Both the position numbers and the translations under genes were made by a program. This document shows positions 16,438 through 25,475 of a DNA stretch of 64,000 nt, one piece after another. The DNA comes from Oscillospiraceae bacterium (GTDB lineage Bacteria > Bacillota > Clostridia > Oscillospirales > Ruminococcaceae), in contig JAGZUF010000005.1 of the NCBI GenBank assembly GCA_018380115.1, positions 1-64,000 of the forward strand, written 5' to 3'. Every line of letters begins with the position of its first letter. The stretch's first letter is position 1. The notes beneath the pieces were generated by a model that worked only from the letters and a program-made list of their open reading frames with translations, was not told the origin of the DNA and made no database searches.

Positions 16438-16530
16438 AAAAGCATCCCTCTCTTTTCCGGTGCGGCCGTGCGGCCGCCCTGTTGTGAATATGCACTCTGC
16501 CTTCAGCATATGCCGCGCCCGGCGCAGCCG

Positions 16531-17463
16531 TCAGCCAATGAACTCGCGCAGCATGGAGCCGGTCGGCACCAGCGCCGCTTCCAGCGGCGTGCACAGCGCA
16601 AGGCGCGCGCACAGGCTCTGCATGCTTTCGGCCCATGGGCTTTGCGGCGGCACCTGGCCGCGCAGGGCGGCCGCCAGCGGCGCAAGGCAGCAGGGCTCGT
16701 AAGAAAAGCTGGTGTCCAGCAGAAGGTCGGCCTCAGGCTTGAACACCTTGATATTCTCGTCCTCGCCGCGGCACACGTCCGCCCACATGGCAAGCGTGCG
16801 CTGGGGCGAGTGGCCGCGGAATTTATAATCCCGCACCATGCGGCGGGCAAGGCGCACGTCCCGCGTGGGCAGAATGCGCTGCCCGCCGTGCGAATACTCT
16901 TCGCGCAGGCCCGCATACACCTTGTACACGCTGCCCGCGGGCAGGCCCGCCACCAGCCGCGGGTTCAGCGCGTGGATGCCCTCCACCACAGCCACGCCGC
17001 GGCCCACGCACACCTCCAGCGTGCCGCGCACGCGCTGCTCGCGGTTGAAATCAAAATCCGGAATGGCGGCGCGGCCCGTTTCGATAAGCGAGGCAAGCGC
17101 GCGCAGAATGGCCGGAATGTCCAGCGCGTCCACGCTTTCATAGTCTGGCCTGCCGTCGGGCAGGCGGGGGTAATCCTGCACGTTCTTGAAGAAATTATCC
17201 AGCGAGACGACGGCGCTCTCCACCCCGGCGGCGCGCAGGGCCCCGGCCAGCTTGTGGGCCGTGGTAGTCTTGCCGGAGGAAGACGGCCCCGTCAGCATCA
17301 CCACGCGCGCGCCGCTTTGCAGCACCTGCCCGGCGGCGTGGCGCACACGGGCGGCGTAGTCATTCTCGCAGTATTCCACAAACCTCTGCGGCGTGCTTGC
17401 GGCCACGTTCAAAAGGCCCAGCTCAACCAGCCGTTTGGGGATCCATATCAAACCATTTGCCAT
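16531..17463 (-). CDS. nucleoside (uridine) kinase-like P-loop protein
   Basis: This 310-residue protein has the Walker A motif GPSSSGKTTTAHKLA (near 60). SLDNFFKNV and the DFDFNREQ segment belong to the phosphoribulokinase/uridine kinase family, as does VVVEGIHALNP (Walker B and lid region). The N-terminal 45 residues are an extension. It resembles the Firmicute proteins annotated as nucleoside kinase, which are longer than Udk (about 210 residues). The likely reaction is ATP-dependent phosphorylation of uridine/cytidine. Its start lies 41 bp inside the end of hemZ, indicating cotranscription. Confidence 0.85.
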   Translation of the reverse strand: MANGLIWIPKRLVELGLLNVAASTPQRFVEYCENDYAARVRHAAGQVLQSGARVVMLTGPSSSGKTTTAHKLAGALRAAGVESAVVSLDNFFKNVQDYPRLPDGRPDYESVDALDIPAILRALASLIETGRAAIPDFDFNREQRVRGTLEVCVGRGVAVVEGIHALNPRLVAGLPAGSVYKVYAGLREEYSHGGQRILPTRDVRLARRMVRDYKFRGHSPQRTLAMWADVCRGEDENIKVFKPEADLLLDTSFSYEPCCLAPLAAALRGQVPPQSPWAESMQSLCARLALCTPLEAALVPTGSMLREFIG

Positions 17464-18895
17464 AAAAATCCTCTATTTTCTGCTTGCGTGCCAGCACTTC
17501 GTCGAAGCGGGCCAGGTACTCCAGCGGATACTTGTGGTTGAACACGCGCTCAATGCGGCCCGCCGGGCCCACCAGCTTGGTAGAGCCGCCCGCGCCCGCT
17601 GATAGAATGGTATGCACCTCTTCCATGATATAGATATTGTAAAGCCCGGCAAAGCCCGGCTTTGCCCAGCCGGTATTTTCCAGGTTCTGCAAAGTGCCCT
17701 TCTGTCGGTAGAGGTAATACGGCCCGTACCCGGCGCTTTGCAGCGCGCAGACAGAGTGCTGCACCATCTGCGCCACGTCGCCGTAGGCGGGCGGCACGGC
17801 CTGCATCACAAGGTTTGAGGCGCGCTTTAAGGTAAGCGTGTGCACGGTGATATTCTCCGGCGAAAGGGCCAGCACCCCGGCAAGGCTTTTCTCAAAGCCG
17901 GCGGGCGTATCCAGCGGAAGGCCGGCAATGAGATCCATATTAATATTGCGGTGCCCGGCTTTGCGCGCCGCGGCGAAGCAGTCCAGCACGTCCTGCGCCG
18001 AATGGCGGCGCCCAATGGCGCGCAGCACCTCGTCTGAAAGCGTCTGCGGGTTGATGGAGATGCGCGTGGCCCCGCCCTCGCGGATGACGGCCAGCTTTTC
18101 GGGTGTGGTGCAGTCCGGCCTGCCGGCCTCTACTGTGAATTCGCGCACATGCGAAAAATCGAACGCGCCGCGCACGGCGGCCATCAGGCGCGCAAGCTGC
18201 TGTGCGCTGACGGCCGTGGGCGTGCCGCCACCGATATACACGGTCTCCAGCCGCAGGCGCAGCTTTTCGGCCATAGCCGCGATGCTTTGCAGCTCCTGCT
18301 CCAGCCTTTGCAGGTACGGCGCCACCAGGGCGCCGCTTTTCTCTGTGGTGGTGGAGACAAAGCTGCAATATGAGCAGCGCGACGGGCAGAAGGGAATTGA
18401 GATATACAGGCTGTAAGAGCGCAGGGCACTGCAATTTATTACATCTTGTTGATTATTTGCAATTTGTACTGCAAGTTTATATTTTTCCTCACTGACATCG
18501 TTGCGCCGGCAGAAAAACGCCTGCTGCTGCGCCGGGGAAAGGCCCCTGCGCCGCATGTCGTGCAGAAGGCGCACAGGCCGCACGCCCGTCAGCATGCCCC
18601 AGGGCGGGCGCACGCCTGTTTCCGCCTGCAGCAACATGTAAAGCGCGCGGCACACCTCATATTCTTCCTCTTTCGTGCCGGCGCCATCCGGCAAGCGGAA
18701 CACCTTTACACCGCACCGCTGTGCCGTGCGCACGCCGCACAGCACCCTGGCGCCCGCTCTGCGCACACGCACACAGGGCGCGCCGGGCGCGCAGCGCCTT
18801 TGCACCAGCTTTGCGCCGGGGAAAAACATGCGCGCAATGTGCTCTGCCTCATAGGTGCCGGCAAGGCCGCAGAAAAACAGCTCCACGCCCGTCAC
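17423..18895 (-). CDS. hemZ: coproporphyrinogen dehydrogenase HemZ (radical SAM)
   Basis: This 490-residue protein has the radical SAM cluster motif CPSRCSYCSF near 180, then YIGGGTPTA and NINMDLIAGLP, and the HemZ-type C-terminal region. The N-terminal 160 residues are the family-specific domain. HemZ-like proteins are annotated as oxygen-independent coproporphyrinogen oxidases, although activity is unproven for many. No other haem gene lies nearby. A GTG start at 18895 is chosen because it overlaps the TGA of the upstream MBL gene (GTGA), a standard translational coupling. Confidence 0.9.
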   Translation of the reverse strand: MTGVELFFCGLAGTYEAEHIARMFFPGAKLVQRRCAPGAPCVRVRRAGARVLCGVRTAQRCGVKVFRLPDGAGTKEEEYEVCRALYMLLQAETGVRPPWGMLTGVRPVRLLHDMRRRGLSPAQQQAFFCRRNDVSEEKYKLAVQIANNQQDVINCSALRSYSLYISIPFCPSRCSYCSFVSTTTEKSGALVAPYLQRLEQELQSIAAMAEKLRLRLETVYIGGGTPTAVSAQQLARLMAAVRGAFDFSHVREFTVEAGRPDCTTPEKLAVIREGGATRISINPQTLSDEVLRAIGRRHSAQDVLDCFAAARKAGHRNINMDLIAGLPLDTPAGFEKSLAGVLALSPENITVHTLTLKRASNLVMQAVPPAYGDVAQMVQHSVCALQSAGYGPYYLYRQKGTLQNLENTGWAKPGFAGLYNIYIMEEVHTILSAGAGGSTKLVGPAGRIERVFNHKYPLEYLARFDEVLARKQKIEDFYGKWFDMDPQTAG

Positions 18896-19500
18896 CCCTC
18901 GCGGCAGGCGGCGGCCAGCCAGCGGTTGTGCGCAAGCTGGTCGGCCATGGTGGTGAAGCCCTCGTGCCCGGGCAGCACCTGCACGCCGGGCGGCACCTCG
19001 CGCCCCAGCCTTGCCAGGCTTTGGGCCATCTGCGCGGGCACAGATTCGGCAAGGTCCGTGCGGCCCACATCGCCGTCGAACAGCGTATCGCCGGAAAACA
19101 GCGTGTCGCCGCACAGATAGCATACGCTGCCCCGCGTGTGGCCGGGCGTGGCGATGACGCGCAGCGAAAGCCCGCCGAAGGAAAGTGCCATGCCGTCCTG
19201 CACGAACACGTCCACATCCTGCGGGGCAAGGGGCAGCATGCGGCTGGCCCCGGCGTCCGGCTGCGCCAGATGCACCGGCGCGCCGGTGGCGGCCTTCAGC
19301 GCGCGCACAGCCCCCACATGGTCGAAATGGCCGTGCGTCAGCAGAATGGCCGCCAGCCCTGCGCCGTGCTTTTCCAGCTGGGCAAGGTAAGCTGCGGCGT
19401 CTGCGGCCGGGTCTATGGCAATGGCCGTGCCCGCGCCGTCCAGCGCGAGAAAGGTGTTGGTGTAAAGGGGCGCGGGGCCCGTGATATGCAAAATTTCCAT
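18892..19500 (-). CDS. MBL-fold metallo-hydrolase (glyoxalase II-like)
   Basis: This 202-residue protein carries the metallo-beta-lactamase signature THGHFDHVGAV near 76, with downstream ligands in VIATPGHTRGS and TLFDGDVGRTD, and a final H in LPGHEGFTT. Its length and motif spacing fit the hydroxyacylglutathione-hydrolase-like group of small cytosolic thioesterases. The substrate is not inferable. AAGGAAGG precedes the ATG. It lies 30 bp after dtd and overlaps hemZ by 4 bp. Confidence 0.92.
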   Translation of the reverse strand: MEILHITGPAPLYTNTFLALDGAGTAIAIDPAADAAAYLAQLEKHGAGLAAILLTHGHFDHVGAVRALKAATGAPVHLAQPDAGASRMLPLAPQDVDVFVQDGMALSFGGLSLRVIATPGHTRGSVCYLCGDTLFSGDTLFDGDVGRTDLAESVPAQMAQSLARLGREVPPGVQVLPGHEGFTTMADQLAHNRWLAAACREG

Positions 19501-19530
19501 AGGGGGATGCCTTCCTTTCTGTACACGGGC

Positions 19531-20004
19531 CTATTCGCCCTTTGCGGCCCACTCGTCCGTGTCGATGACGATGGTAATGGGCCCTTCGTTCACAAGGCTG
19601 ATGTGCATTTCGGCGCCGAATTCGCCCGTCTGCACACCGGCAAGGCGCGTGCTTTTCATCTGGGCCACGAACTCGTTGTAGCAGTCTACCGAGACAGGCG
19701 GCTTTGCCGCGCGTGTAAAGCCAGGGCGCCTGCCCTTTTTCGTGTCGGCATACAGCGTGAAGTTGGACACCACCAGCGCCTCATAGCCAAGGTCCTCTGC
19801 CGAGAGGTTCAGGGCGCCGTTCTCATCGTCGAAGATGCGCAGGCCTGCGCACTTCTGCGCCAGCTTTGCACACAGGGCGGGGGTGTCGGTGTCCTTCACG
19901 CCCAAAAGTATGACGAGGCCGGGGCCGATGGCCCTTTCGCCCACACCGTCTATCACAATATGCGCGCGGGAGACGCGCTGGATGACCGCTTTCACTGCCT
20001 GCAT
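19531..20004 (-). CDS. dtd: D-aminoacyl-tRNA deacylase
   Basis: This 157-residue protein has family motifs VIQRVSRAHI at the N-terminus, VSNFTLYADTKKGRRPGF and NEGPITIVIDT. Dtd removes D-amino acids (and glycine) mischarged on tRNA. The usual SQFTL motif is SNFTL here and GPVT is GPIT, both conservative. A GTG at 19995 (VKAVIQRV) fits the family N-terminus better than the annotated ATG, which sits directly against its GGCGG site. The gene follows rel by 34 bp; the rel-dtd order is common in Firmicutes. Confidence 0.94.
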   Translation of the reverse strand: MQAVKAVIQRVSRAHIVIDGVGERAIGPGLVILLGVKDTDTPALCAKLAQKCAGLRIFDDENGALNLSAEDLGYEALVVSNFTLYADTKKGRRPGFTRAAKPPVSVDCYNEFVAQMKSTRLAGVQTGEFGAEMHISLVNEGPITIVIDTDEWAAKGE

Positions 20005-20038
20005 CCGCCTTTCTGTATTCGGCGTGCGCGCCGCGCCC

Positions 20039-22243
20039 TCACAGGCGCTGGATGCTGAGCACGCTCTTTATTTTTTTCATGCGCTGGATGACGCCCGCAA
20101 GGTGCTCTTTGGAAGAGATGGCGATGGTAAGCGTCAGCGAGGCACGCCCGTCCGAGAGCTGGCGCGCCGAGAAGGTGTAGCACGTCAGGCGCATTTCAGC
20201 AATCAGGCCCGCCACGTCGGCCACAAGGCCGTCGCGGTCCATAGCCGATATCTCCAGCGAGGATTTGAACGATTCCTTCTCCGACGCCTTTTCCGCCCAC
20301 CAGGCGCGCAGCCAGCGGGCGGAATCCTCTCCGGAGAGGCCGGCCCTGGCGTTGGCGCAGTCCTTCTTATGGATGGACACGCCGAAGCCGCGCGTGATGA
20401 AGCCTACAATTTCGTCGCCCGGCAGCGGGTTGCAGCACTTGGCAAATTTGATGGGGCAGTTGTCCAGCCCCTCCACAATGACGCCCTCGGTGGCCTTCTG
20501 CTTGCGGATGGGCACGGTGGTGACGGCGGGCGGCGCGGCCTCGCGCGCCTGCTTTGCCACCTCGTCCTTGATGCGTATCATCAGCCGCGAAAGCTGAATG
20601 CCGCCGTAGCCGATGGCTGCGTACAGCTCTTCGGGCGTGTTCAGGCGCATGCGGCGCGCCATGTCTGTCATAAAGGCGTCGTATTCCTCGGCCGGGATGG
20701 CGATGAGGTTGCGGCGCAGCTCACGCTCCAGCGCGGCGCGGCCCTCGGCGATGTTTTCTTCCTTGCGCTCTTTTTTGAACCAGTTGCGTATTTTGTTGCG
20801 CGCCTCGCTGGTGACCACAATGTTCAGCCAGTCGCGGCTGGGGCCCTTATCCTGCGGGCCGGTGAGCACCTCGATAATCTCGCCCGTGTTCACCTTGTGG
20901 TCGATGGGCACAATGCGCCCGTCCACCTTGGCGCCCACCATGCGGTTGCCCACCGCCGAATGGATGGCATAGGCAAAGTCGATGGCTGTGGCGCCTGCGG
21001 GCAGGTTGATGACGTCGCCCTTTGGCGTGAAGGCGAACACCTCTTCGGGCAGAAGCTCAGATTTTATCTCGCGCAGCAAATCGCCCGCATCGTCGCTGTC
21101 GCGCTGGCTTTCCAGAAGCTGGCGCACCCAGGCCACGCGGTCGTCCAGCTTTTCAGCCTTGCCGCCAAGCCCCGCCTTATACTTCCAGTGCGCCGCCACG
21201 CCGTATTCGGCCGTCTGGTCCATCTCCCAGGTGCGTATCTGCACCTCGAAGGGGATGCCCTCGTGCCCGATGACGGTGGTGTGCAGCGACTGGTACATGT
21301 TCGGCTTAGGGGTGGAGATATAGTCCTTGAAGCGGCTGGGAATGGGGTGGTACATGTCGTGGATGACGCCCAGCGCGTTGTAGCATTCGGCCACCGTGTC
21401 CAGAATGATGCGCACGGCGTACACGTCGTATATCTCGGCAAAGGTGCGGTTCTGGATATACATTTTGCGGTAGATGCCGTACACGCTTTTCACGCGTTTT
21501 TTGATGGTGCAGCCCGCCATGCCGTTCTCGGCCAGGCGCTCTTTTATCTTATCTGCAATGTTGGCAATGAAATCCTCCGCCGCGCCGTTCTGCGCAAGGT
21601 AAGAGCGTATCTCGTCATAGCCGATGGGGTCCAGGTACTGAAGGCTGCGGTCCTCCAGCTCCTCCTTCACGTTGGCCATGCCCAGGCGGTGCGCGATAGG
21701 CGCATACACCTCCATCGTCTCCAGCGCCTTGTCGCGCCGCTTCTGCTCAGGCCAGGAATCGCCCGTGCGCATATTGTGCAGCCTGTCGCACAGCTTTATC
21801 AGCATCACGCGCACGTCATGGCTCATGGCCATCAGCATTTTGCGCAGGTTTTCGGCCTGCTGCTCTTCCACAGAGGAAAACTTGATGCGCCCCAGCTTTG
21901 TCACGCCGTCCACCAAAAGGGCCACGTCTGCGCCGAACTGCGCCTTCACGTCGTCCAGGGTGGTGTCGGTATCCTCCACGCTGTCGTGCAGCAGGGCGGC
22001 CACCACGCTGTCGGTGTCAAGGCCCAAATCCACCACAAGGCAGGCCACGGCCAGAGGGTGGCTGATATAGCTTTCGCCCGAAAGGCGCCGCTGGCCCTTG
22101 TGGGCCTTTTCGGCCAGGGCGTAGGCGCGCTGTATTTTCTCCTCGCCGTACACGCGGCCAGAGTCGGCAATGGTGGCGCGCAGGTCTTCATATGTTTTCA
22201 CCGGGCTGCGGGCCGCACCCTCGTTTGGCAGCGCCATGGCCAT
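20039..22243 (-). CDS. rel: bifunctional (p)ppGpp synthetase/hydrolase
   Basis: This 734-residue RSH protein has all domains. The HD hydrolase (about 35-150) has SHPLAVACLV, LLHDSVEDT and DGVTKL. The RelA synthetase (about 220-350) has YDVYAVRII, YHPIPSRFKDYIS and GIPFEVQIRT. TGS follows near 395-455 (VFAFTPKGDVINLP...GNRMVGAKVDG), then an alpha-helical zinc-finger region with KCCNPLPGD and a C-terminal ACT domain. It makes and degrades the stringent-response alarmone. It starts 1 bp after the recJ stop. Confidence 0.97.
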   Translation of the reverse strand: MAMALPNEGAARSPVKTYEDLRATIADSGRVYGEEKIQRAYALAEKAHKGQRRLSGESYISHPLAVACLVVDLGLDTDSVVAALLHDSVEDTDTTLDDVKAQFGADVALLVDGVTKLGRIKFSSVEEQQAENLRKMLMAMSHDVRVMLIKLCDRLHNMRTGDSWPEQKRRDKALETMEVYAPIAHRLGMANVKEELEDRSLQYLDPIGYDEIRSYLAQNGAAEDFIANIADKIKERLAENGMAGCTIKKRVKSVYGIYRKMYIQNRTFAEIYDVYAVRIILDTVAECYNALGVIHDMYHPIPSRFKDYISTPKPNMYQSLHTTVIGHEGIPFEVQIRTWEMDQTAEYGVAAHWKYKAGLGGKAEKLDDRVAWVRQLLESQRDSDDAGDLLREIKSELLPEEVFAFTPKGDVINLPAGATAIDFAYAIHSAVGNRMVGAKVDGRIVPIDHKVNTGEIIEVLTGPQDKGPSRDWLNIVVTSEARNKIRNWFKKERKEENIAEGRAALERELRRNLIAIPAEEYDAFMTDMARRMRLNTPEELYAAIGYGGIQLSRLMIRIKDEVAKQAREAAPPAVTTVPIRKQKATEGVIVEGLDNCPIKFAKCCNPLPGDEIVGFITRGFGVSIHKKDCANARAGLSGEDSARWLRAWWAEKASEKESFKSSLEISAMDRDGLVADVAGLIAEMRLTCYTFSARQLSDGRASLTLTIAISSKEHLAGVIQRMKKIKSVLSIQRL

Positions 22244-22244
22244 A

Positions 22245-24293
22245 TCATTTCTCCCCTCTCAGCCGCTGCAGAATGGGCGCAGCGGCAAGGTCCTTTTTGC
22301 CCTGTGCGGGCACAATTTGAAAAAATTCGCCGCGCGCATCCTGCCTTTGCTGCACAAGGCCAAGCTCGCACAAAGCGCGCAGCGACACCAGCACCTTGCC
22401 CGCGCGCTGCGCGCCGCAGCGCGCAAACATGCCGCGCAGGTCTTCGGCGCACACGCCGCCCGGGCACGCCGCCAGAAGGCGGTATACGGCGGCGGTGTCC
22501 TCGCGCTGGGGGTACACCGCCTGCACCTCGCGCGGGCCCAGCACGGCCCCGGCCAGCGCCGCCTGCGCGGGCAGCAGCGTGCCGAGGTATTCATCCCGCA
22601 GCCCTGCGGGGCGCATATCCTTCACGCGGGCAGACACCGACGGGCCCGCCTTTCCCTCAAAGATGCTCAGGGCCAGCACCACGTCCACCTGGGCGCCGGG
22701 CGCATAGCACAGCGTGTCCGGCCCTTTGCCGAAATACACGGCGTTCAGCGCCGCGCCGCCCTGGCGCAGGCGCAGGCGCACATGCCTGCCCTCGCTGAGA
22801 GGGTACACGCCCTCCAGCAGGGCGTTTTCCACAAGGAACAGCGGCGCCGGGTTGCCCGCGCCGAAGGGGGCCAGCTTCTCAAGGGACGCCACCTCCGCAC
22901 AGTTCAGCGCCGCAAGCTGCACGCGCGCATCCACCTCAATGGGCGGCGCCGCGGGCACGGGGTACTCCTGCGCGGCCCAGGCGTTGATGGCGCGGCGCAA
23001 AGCGCCGAGGTTCTCTTTTTTCACCGAAAGGCCGGCCGCCTGCGCGTGCCCGCCGTAGCGCACCAGCAGCGGCGCACAGGCCGCAATGGCGTCGTACAGC
23101 GAAATGCCCGGCACGCTGCGGCCGGAGCCCTTGCCCTCGCCCGCCTCGTCCACGGCGATGATGACGGCGGGCTTGCCGAATTTTTCCACAATGCGCGAGG
23201 CTACAATGCCGATGACGCCCTGGTGGTAACCCTCGCCCCACACCACAAGGATGCGGTCTGTCTCGTAAGAGGGGTCTGCCGCAATGGTGTCCAGCACGCT
23301 TTGGGCAATGTGCTGCTCCGTCTTTTGGCGCTCGGCGTTTTTTTCCTCCAGCGCGGCGGCAAGGCCCGCGGCCTGCGCCTCGTCCTCGCAAAGCAGAAGC
23401 TCCAGCGCGGCGGTGGCGTCGTCCATGCGGCCCGCGGCGTTCAGGCGCGGGGCCAGCGCAAACGAGATGTTCTCTGCCGTCAGGCGCTTGCCCTCCAGCC
23501 CGCACTGGCGTATCAGTGCGGCAAGGCCGGGGCGGTCCGTCTCCTGCAGAAGGGCCAGGCCCGCCTTTACAATGCGCCGGTTTTCGCCCACAAGGGGCAT
23601 GATGTCCGCCACGGTGCCGATGGCCGCAAGGTCGCCGTACACGGGCAAAAGCTCTTCCGCGTCGCAGCCCTCCAGCGCGCACACCAGCTTGAAGGCCACC
23701 CCCGCCCCGGACAGCATGCCGCAGCCGCTTTCGTCACCGGGCTGCTGCGGGTCTACCACGGCGGCGGCCTCTGGCAGCTCTGCGGGGGCCAGGTGGTGGT
23801 CCGTCACCACCACGTCCATGCCCAGCTCTTTTGCGCGGCGCACGGCCGCAGCGGCAGAGATGCCGCTGTCCACCGTAATGATGAGCGAGACATCCTTTTC
23901 GTCCATCAGCTCCACCGCCGCCTCGGAAAGGCCGTAGCCGTCCTCGCCGCGGCTGGGCAGCTTGTAATAGACTTCGGCGCCCGCGCTGTCAAGGTAGGTG
24001 TACAAAAGCGCGGTGGCCGTCACGCCGTCCACGTCGTAATCGCCGAATACCACAATGCGCTCGCCGCTGTCTATGGCCTGCTGGATGCGCGCCACCGCCT
24101 GCGGCATGCCCGAAAGGCGCATGGGGTCGCCCAAAGGGCCTCCAGGGCCGCACAGGGCCAGGGCTTTTTCGGGCGCGCCGTATCCGCGCGCGGCCAGCAC
24201 GCCGCACACAAGCTGCGGCATGCCGGTTTCGGCGGCAAGGCGCCGGGCTGCATCTTCATCTTGCGGCGCAAGGCGCCAGGGGCAGTACGTCAT
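22245..24293 (-). CDS. recJ: single-stranded-DNA-specific exonuclease RecJ
   Basis: This 682-residue DHH-superfamily nuclease has VVFGDYDVDGVTATALL (motif I), SLIITVDSGI, VVVTDHHLAP (DHH) and ADIMPLVGENR, then YGGHAQAAGLS of the DHHA1 domain. It is a 5'-3' exonuclease for recombination and mismatch repair. C-terminal residues about 560-682 form a winged-helix-like extension. Spacing is 6 bp from the preceding gene and 1 bp to rel. Confidence 0.95.
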   Translation of the reverse strand: MTYCPWRLAPQDEDAARRLAAETGMPQLVCGVLAARGYGAPEKALALCGPGGPLGDPMRLSGMPQAVARIQQAIDSGERIVVFGDYDVDGVTATALLYTYLDSAGAEVYYKLPSRGEDGYGLSEAAVELMDEKDVSLIITVDSGISAAAAVRRAKELGMDVVVTDHHLAPAELPEAAAVVDPQQPGDESGCGMLSGAGVAFKLVCALEGCDAEELLPVYGDLAAIGTVADIMPLVGENRRIVKAGLALLQETDRPGLAALIRQCGLEGKRLTAENISFALAPRLNAAGRMDDATAALELLLCEDEAQAAGLAAALEEKNAERQKTEQHIAQSVLDTIAADPSYETDRILVVWGEGYHQGVIGIVASRIVEKFGKPAVIIAVDEAGEGKGSGRSVPGISLYDAIAACAPLLVRYGGHAQAAGLSVKKENLGALRRAINAWAAQEYPVPAAPPIEVDARVQLAALNCAEVASLEKLAPFGAGNPAPLFLVENALLEGVYPLSEGRHVRLRLRQGGAALNAVYFGKGPDTLCYAPGAQVDVVLALSIFEGKAGPSVSARVKDMRPAGLRDEYLGTLLPAQAALAGAVLGPREVQAVYPQREDTAAVYRLLAACPGGVCAEDLRGMFARCGAQRAGKVLVSLRALCELGLVQQRQDARGEFFQIVPAQGKKDLAAAPILQRLRGEK

Positions 24294-24299
24294 GGGGGC

Positions 24300-25442
24300 T
24301 CATCGTTCCTTTTCTTCAGTCTTGGGCGCCGCATGCACGGCAAGGCCGCCTTCCACAAGGCCCTCCTGCGACAACACGGCCTTCAGAGCGTCCGCCTCGG
24401 CGCTCACGTCCAGCGCGGCATCCTGCAAAAGGCTGTCCAGCAGGTTGGCAAAGGCGTCGTTCACCGGCGCCAGCACGCCGCGCACCTCGGTGCGCACGCT
24501 GGCTGCGGCCTCGCTGGAGGCGGTGTGCGGCTCCACCTCGTTATACACCTGCAAAAGGCGCAGGGTGGTGGGCATGTAGTAATCGCAGAAGCGGCGCACG
24601 TCGTCCTGCGCGTCCGGGTGGCTGCGCACCCACTCGAAGATGTCCTGCGCCTTTTCGCGGATGCCGCGCGCGCTTTGGGCTATCTCTTCATCGTCTATCT
24701 CTTTAATTTGGGCGTCCAGCCCGCGCAAAAAGCCTTCGCCCTGCACGGCAAAGGCGCTTTGCGGCGGCACAGCGGGCGCCGCCTGCGCTTTTTTCTTTCT
24801 GCGGCGCGGCTTTGTGCGGGCACGCTCGTCCTGCTCTTTGGCGCGCTGGGGGTTTTTCAGCCGCCACACCGCGTTGTTGGCCCAAAAGCAGCCCGTTTCG
24901 TCATCCACAAAGCCGAAGGGAAAATAACCCCGGCGCACAAGCTCTTTCAAATCCTTTTCCACGGCGGCGGCGCTGCGCCCCGATGCGCGGGCTATGTCCG
25001 CCAGCGGGCATGCCTCCTGCAGATTGATGATATTGCGGTAAAGGCGGAAATGCTTCACCCGCTCGAACAGGCGGAACCCCAGCTTCGACAGCTTGCCGAA
25101 GGCAAGGCTCAGAAGGCCGTACTGCGCCACACCGGCGGCCAGCGTCACGGCCGAGCCCAGCGAATACACAAAAAACGCGTTTTCGGCTAGCTGATCCAGC
25201 CCCACACAGGCAAACAGCACGCACAGCGCCGCACACCCCACGCCCACAGCCCCGCCCAGAAGCTGCTTTGCCAGTGCGCCGCCGTCCGGCGGCGCGGGGC
25301 GGCGGGCCTGGGCCGCGCCGTTCGCATTCAGGCTGGGCGCATAGAACTTCGCGCCGGAGTCTGTAAATTTTTTTGGCATGCTCATGTCCTTCAGCCGCGG
25401 CATCACCACGGTGAGAAATAAAATAAGGACGATGATTTCCAA
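24300..25442 (-). CDS. XpaC-like membrane protein (first of two paralogs by coordinate)
   Basis: This 380-residue protein starts TTG with AGGGGGAAG upstream. A hydrophobic N-terminal helix (IIVLILFLTVVM) is followed by two TM segments near 65-110, then a winged-helix-like region (LADIARASGRSAAAVEKDLKELVRRGY) near 150. The C-terminal helical domain has RFCDYYMPTTLRLLQVYNEV and LLQDAALDVSAEADALKAVL. These C-terminal blocks mark the XpaC (5-bromo-4-chloroindolyl phosphate hydrolysis) family. The family name comes from a phosphatase phenotype and no enzymatic residues are evident. It is paralogous to the next gene upstream. Confidence 0.8.
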   Translation of the reverse strand: MEIIVLILFLTVVMPRLKDMSMPKKFTDSGAKFYAPSLNANGAAQARRPAPPDGGALAKQLLGGAVGVGCAALCVLFACVGLDQLAENAFFVYSLGSAVTLAAGVAQYGLLSLAFGKLSKLGFRLFERVKHFRLYRNIINLQEACPLADIARASGRSAAAVEKDLKELVRRGYFPFGFVDDETGCFWANNAVWRLKNPQRAKEQDERARTKPRRRKKKAQAAPAVPPQSAFAVQGEGFLRGLDAQIKEIDDEEIAQSARGIREKAQDIFEWVRSHPDAQDDVRRFCDYYMPTTLRLLQVYNEVEPHTASSEAAASVRTEVRGVLAPVNDAFANLLDSLLQDAALDVSAEADALKAVLSQEGLVEGGLAVHAAPKTEEKER

Positions 25443-25475
25443 ATGCGCTTCCCCCTTTTTGCGGTGCGGGCAGCG

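Noticed and set aside
19835..25190. Very long plus-strand frames (up to about 1000 codons) across rel, recJ and the XpaC genes
   Set aside because: They are antisense to well-supported genes, with His/Arg/Ala-rich composition typical of GC-rich shadow frames.
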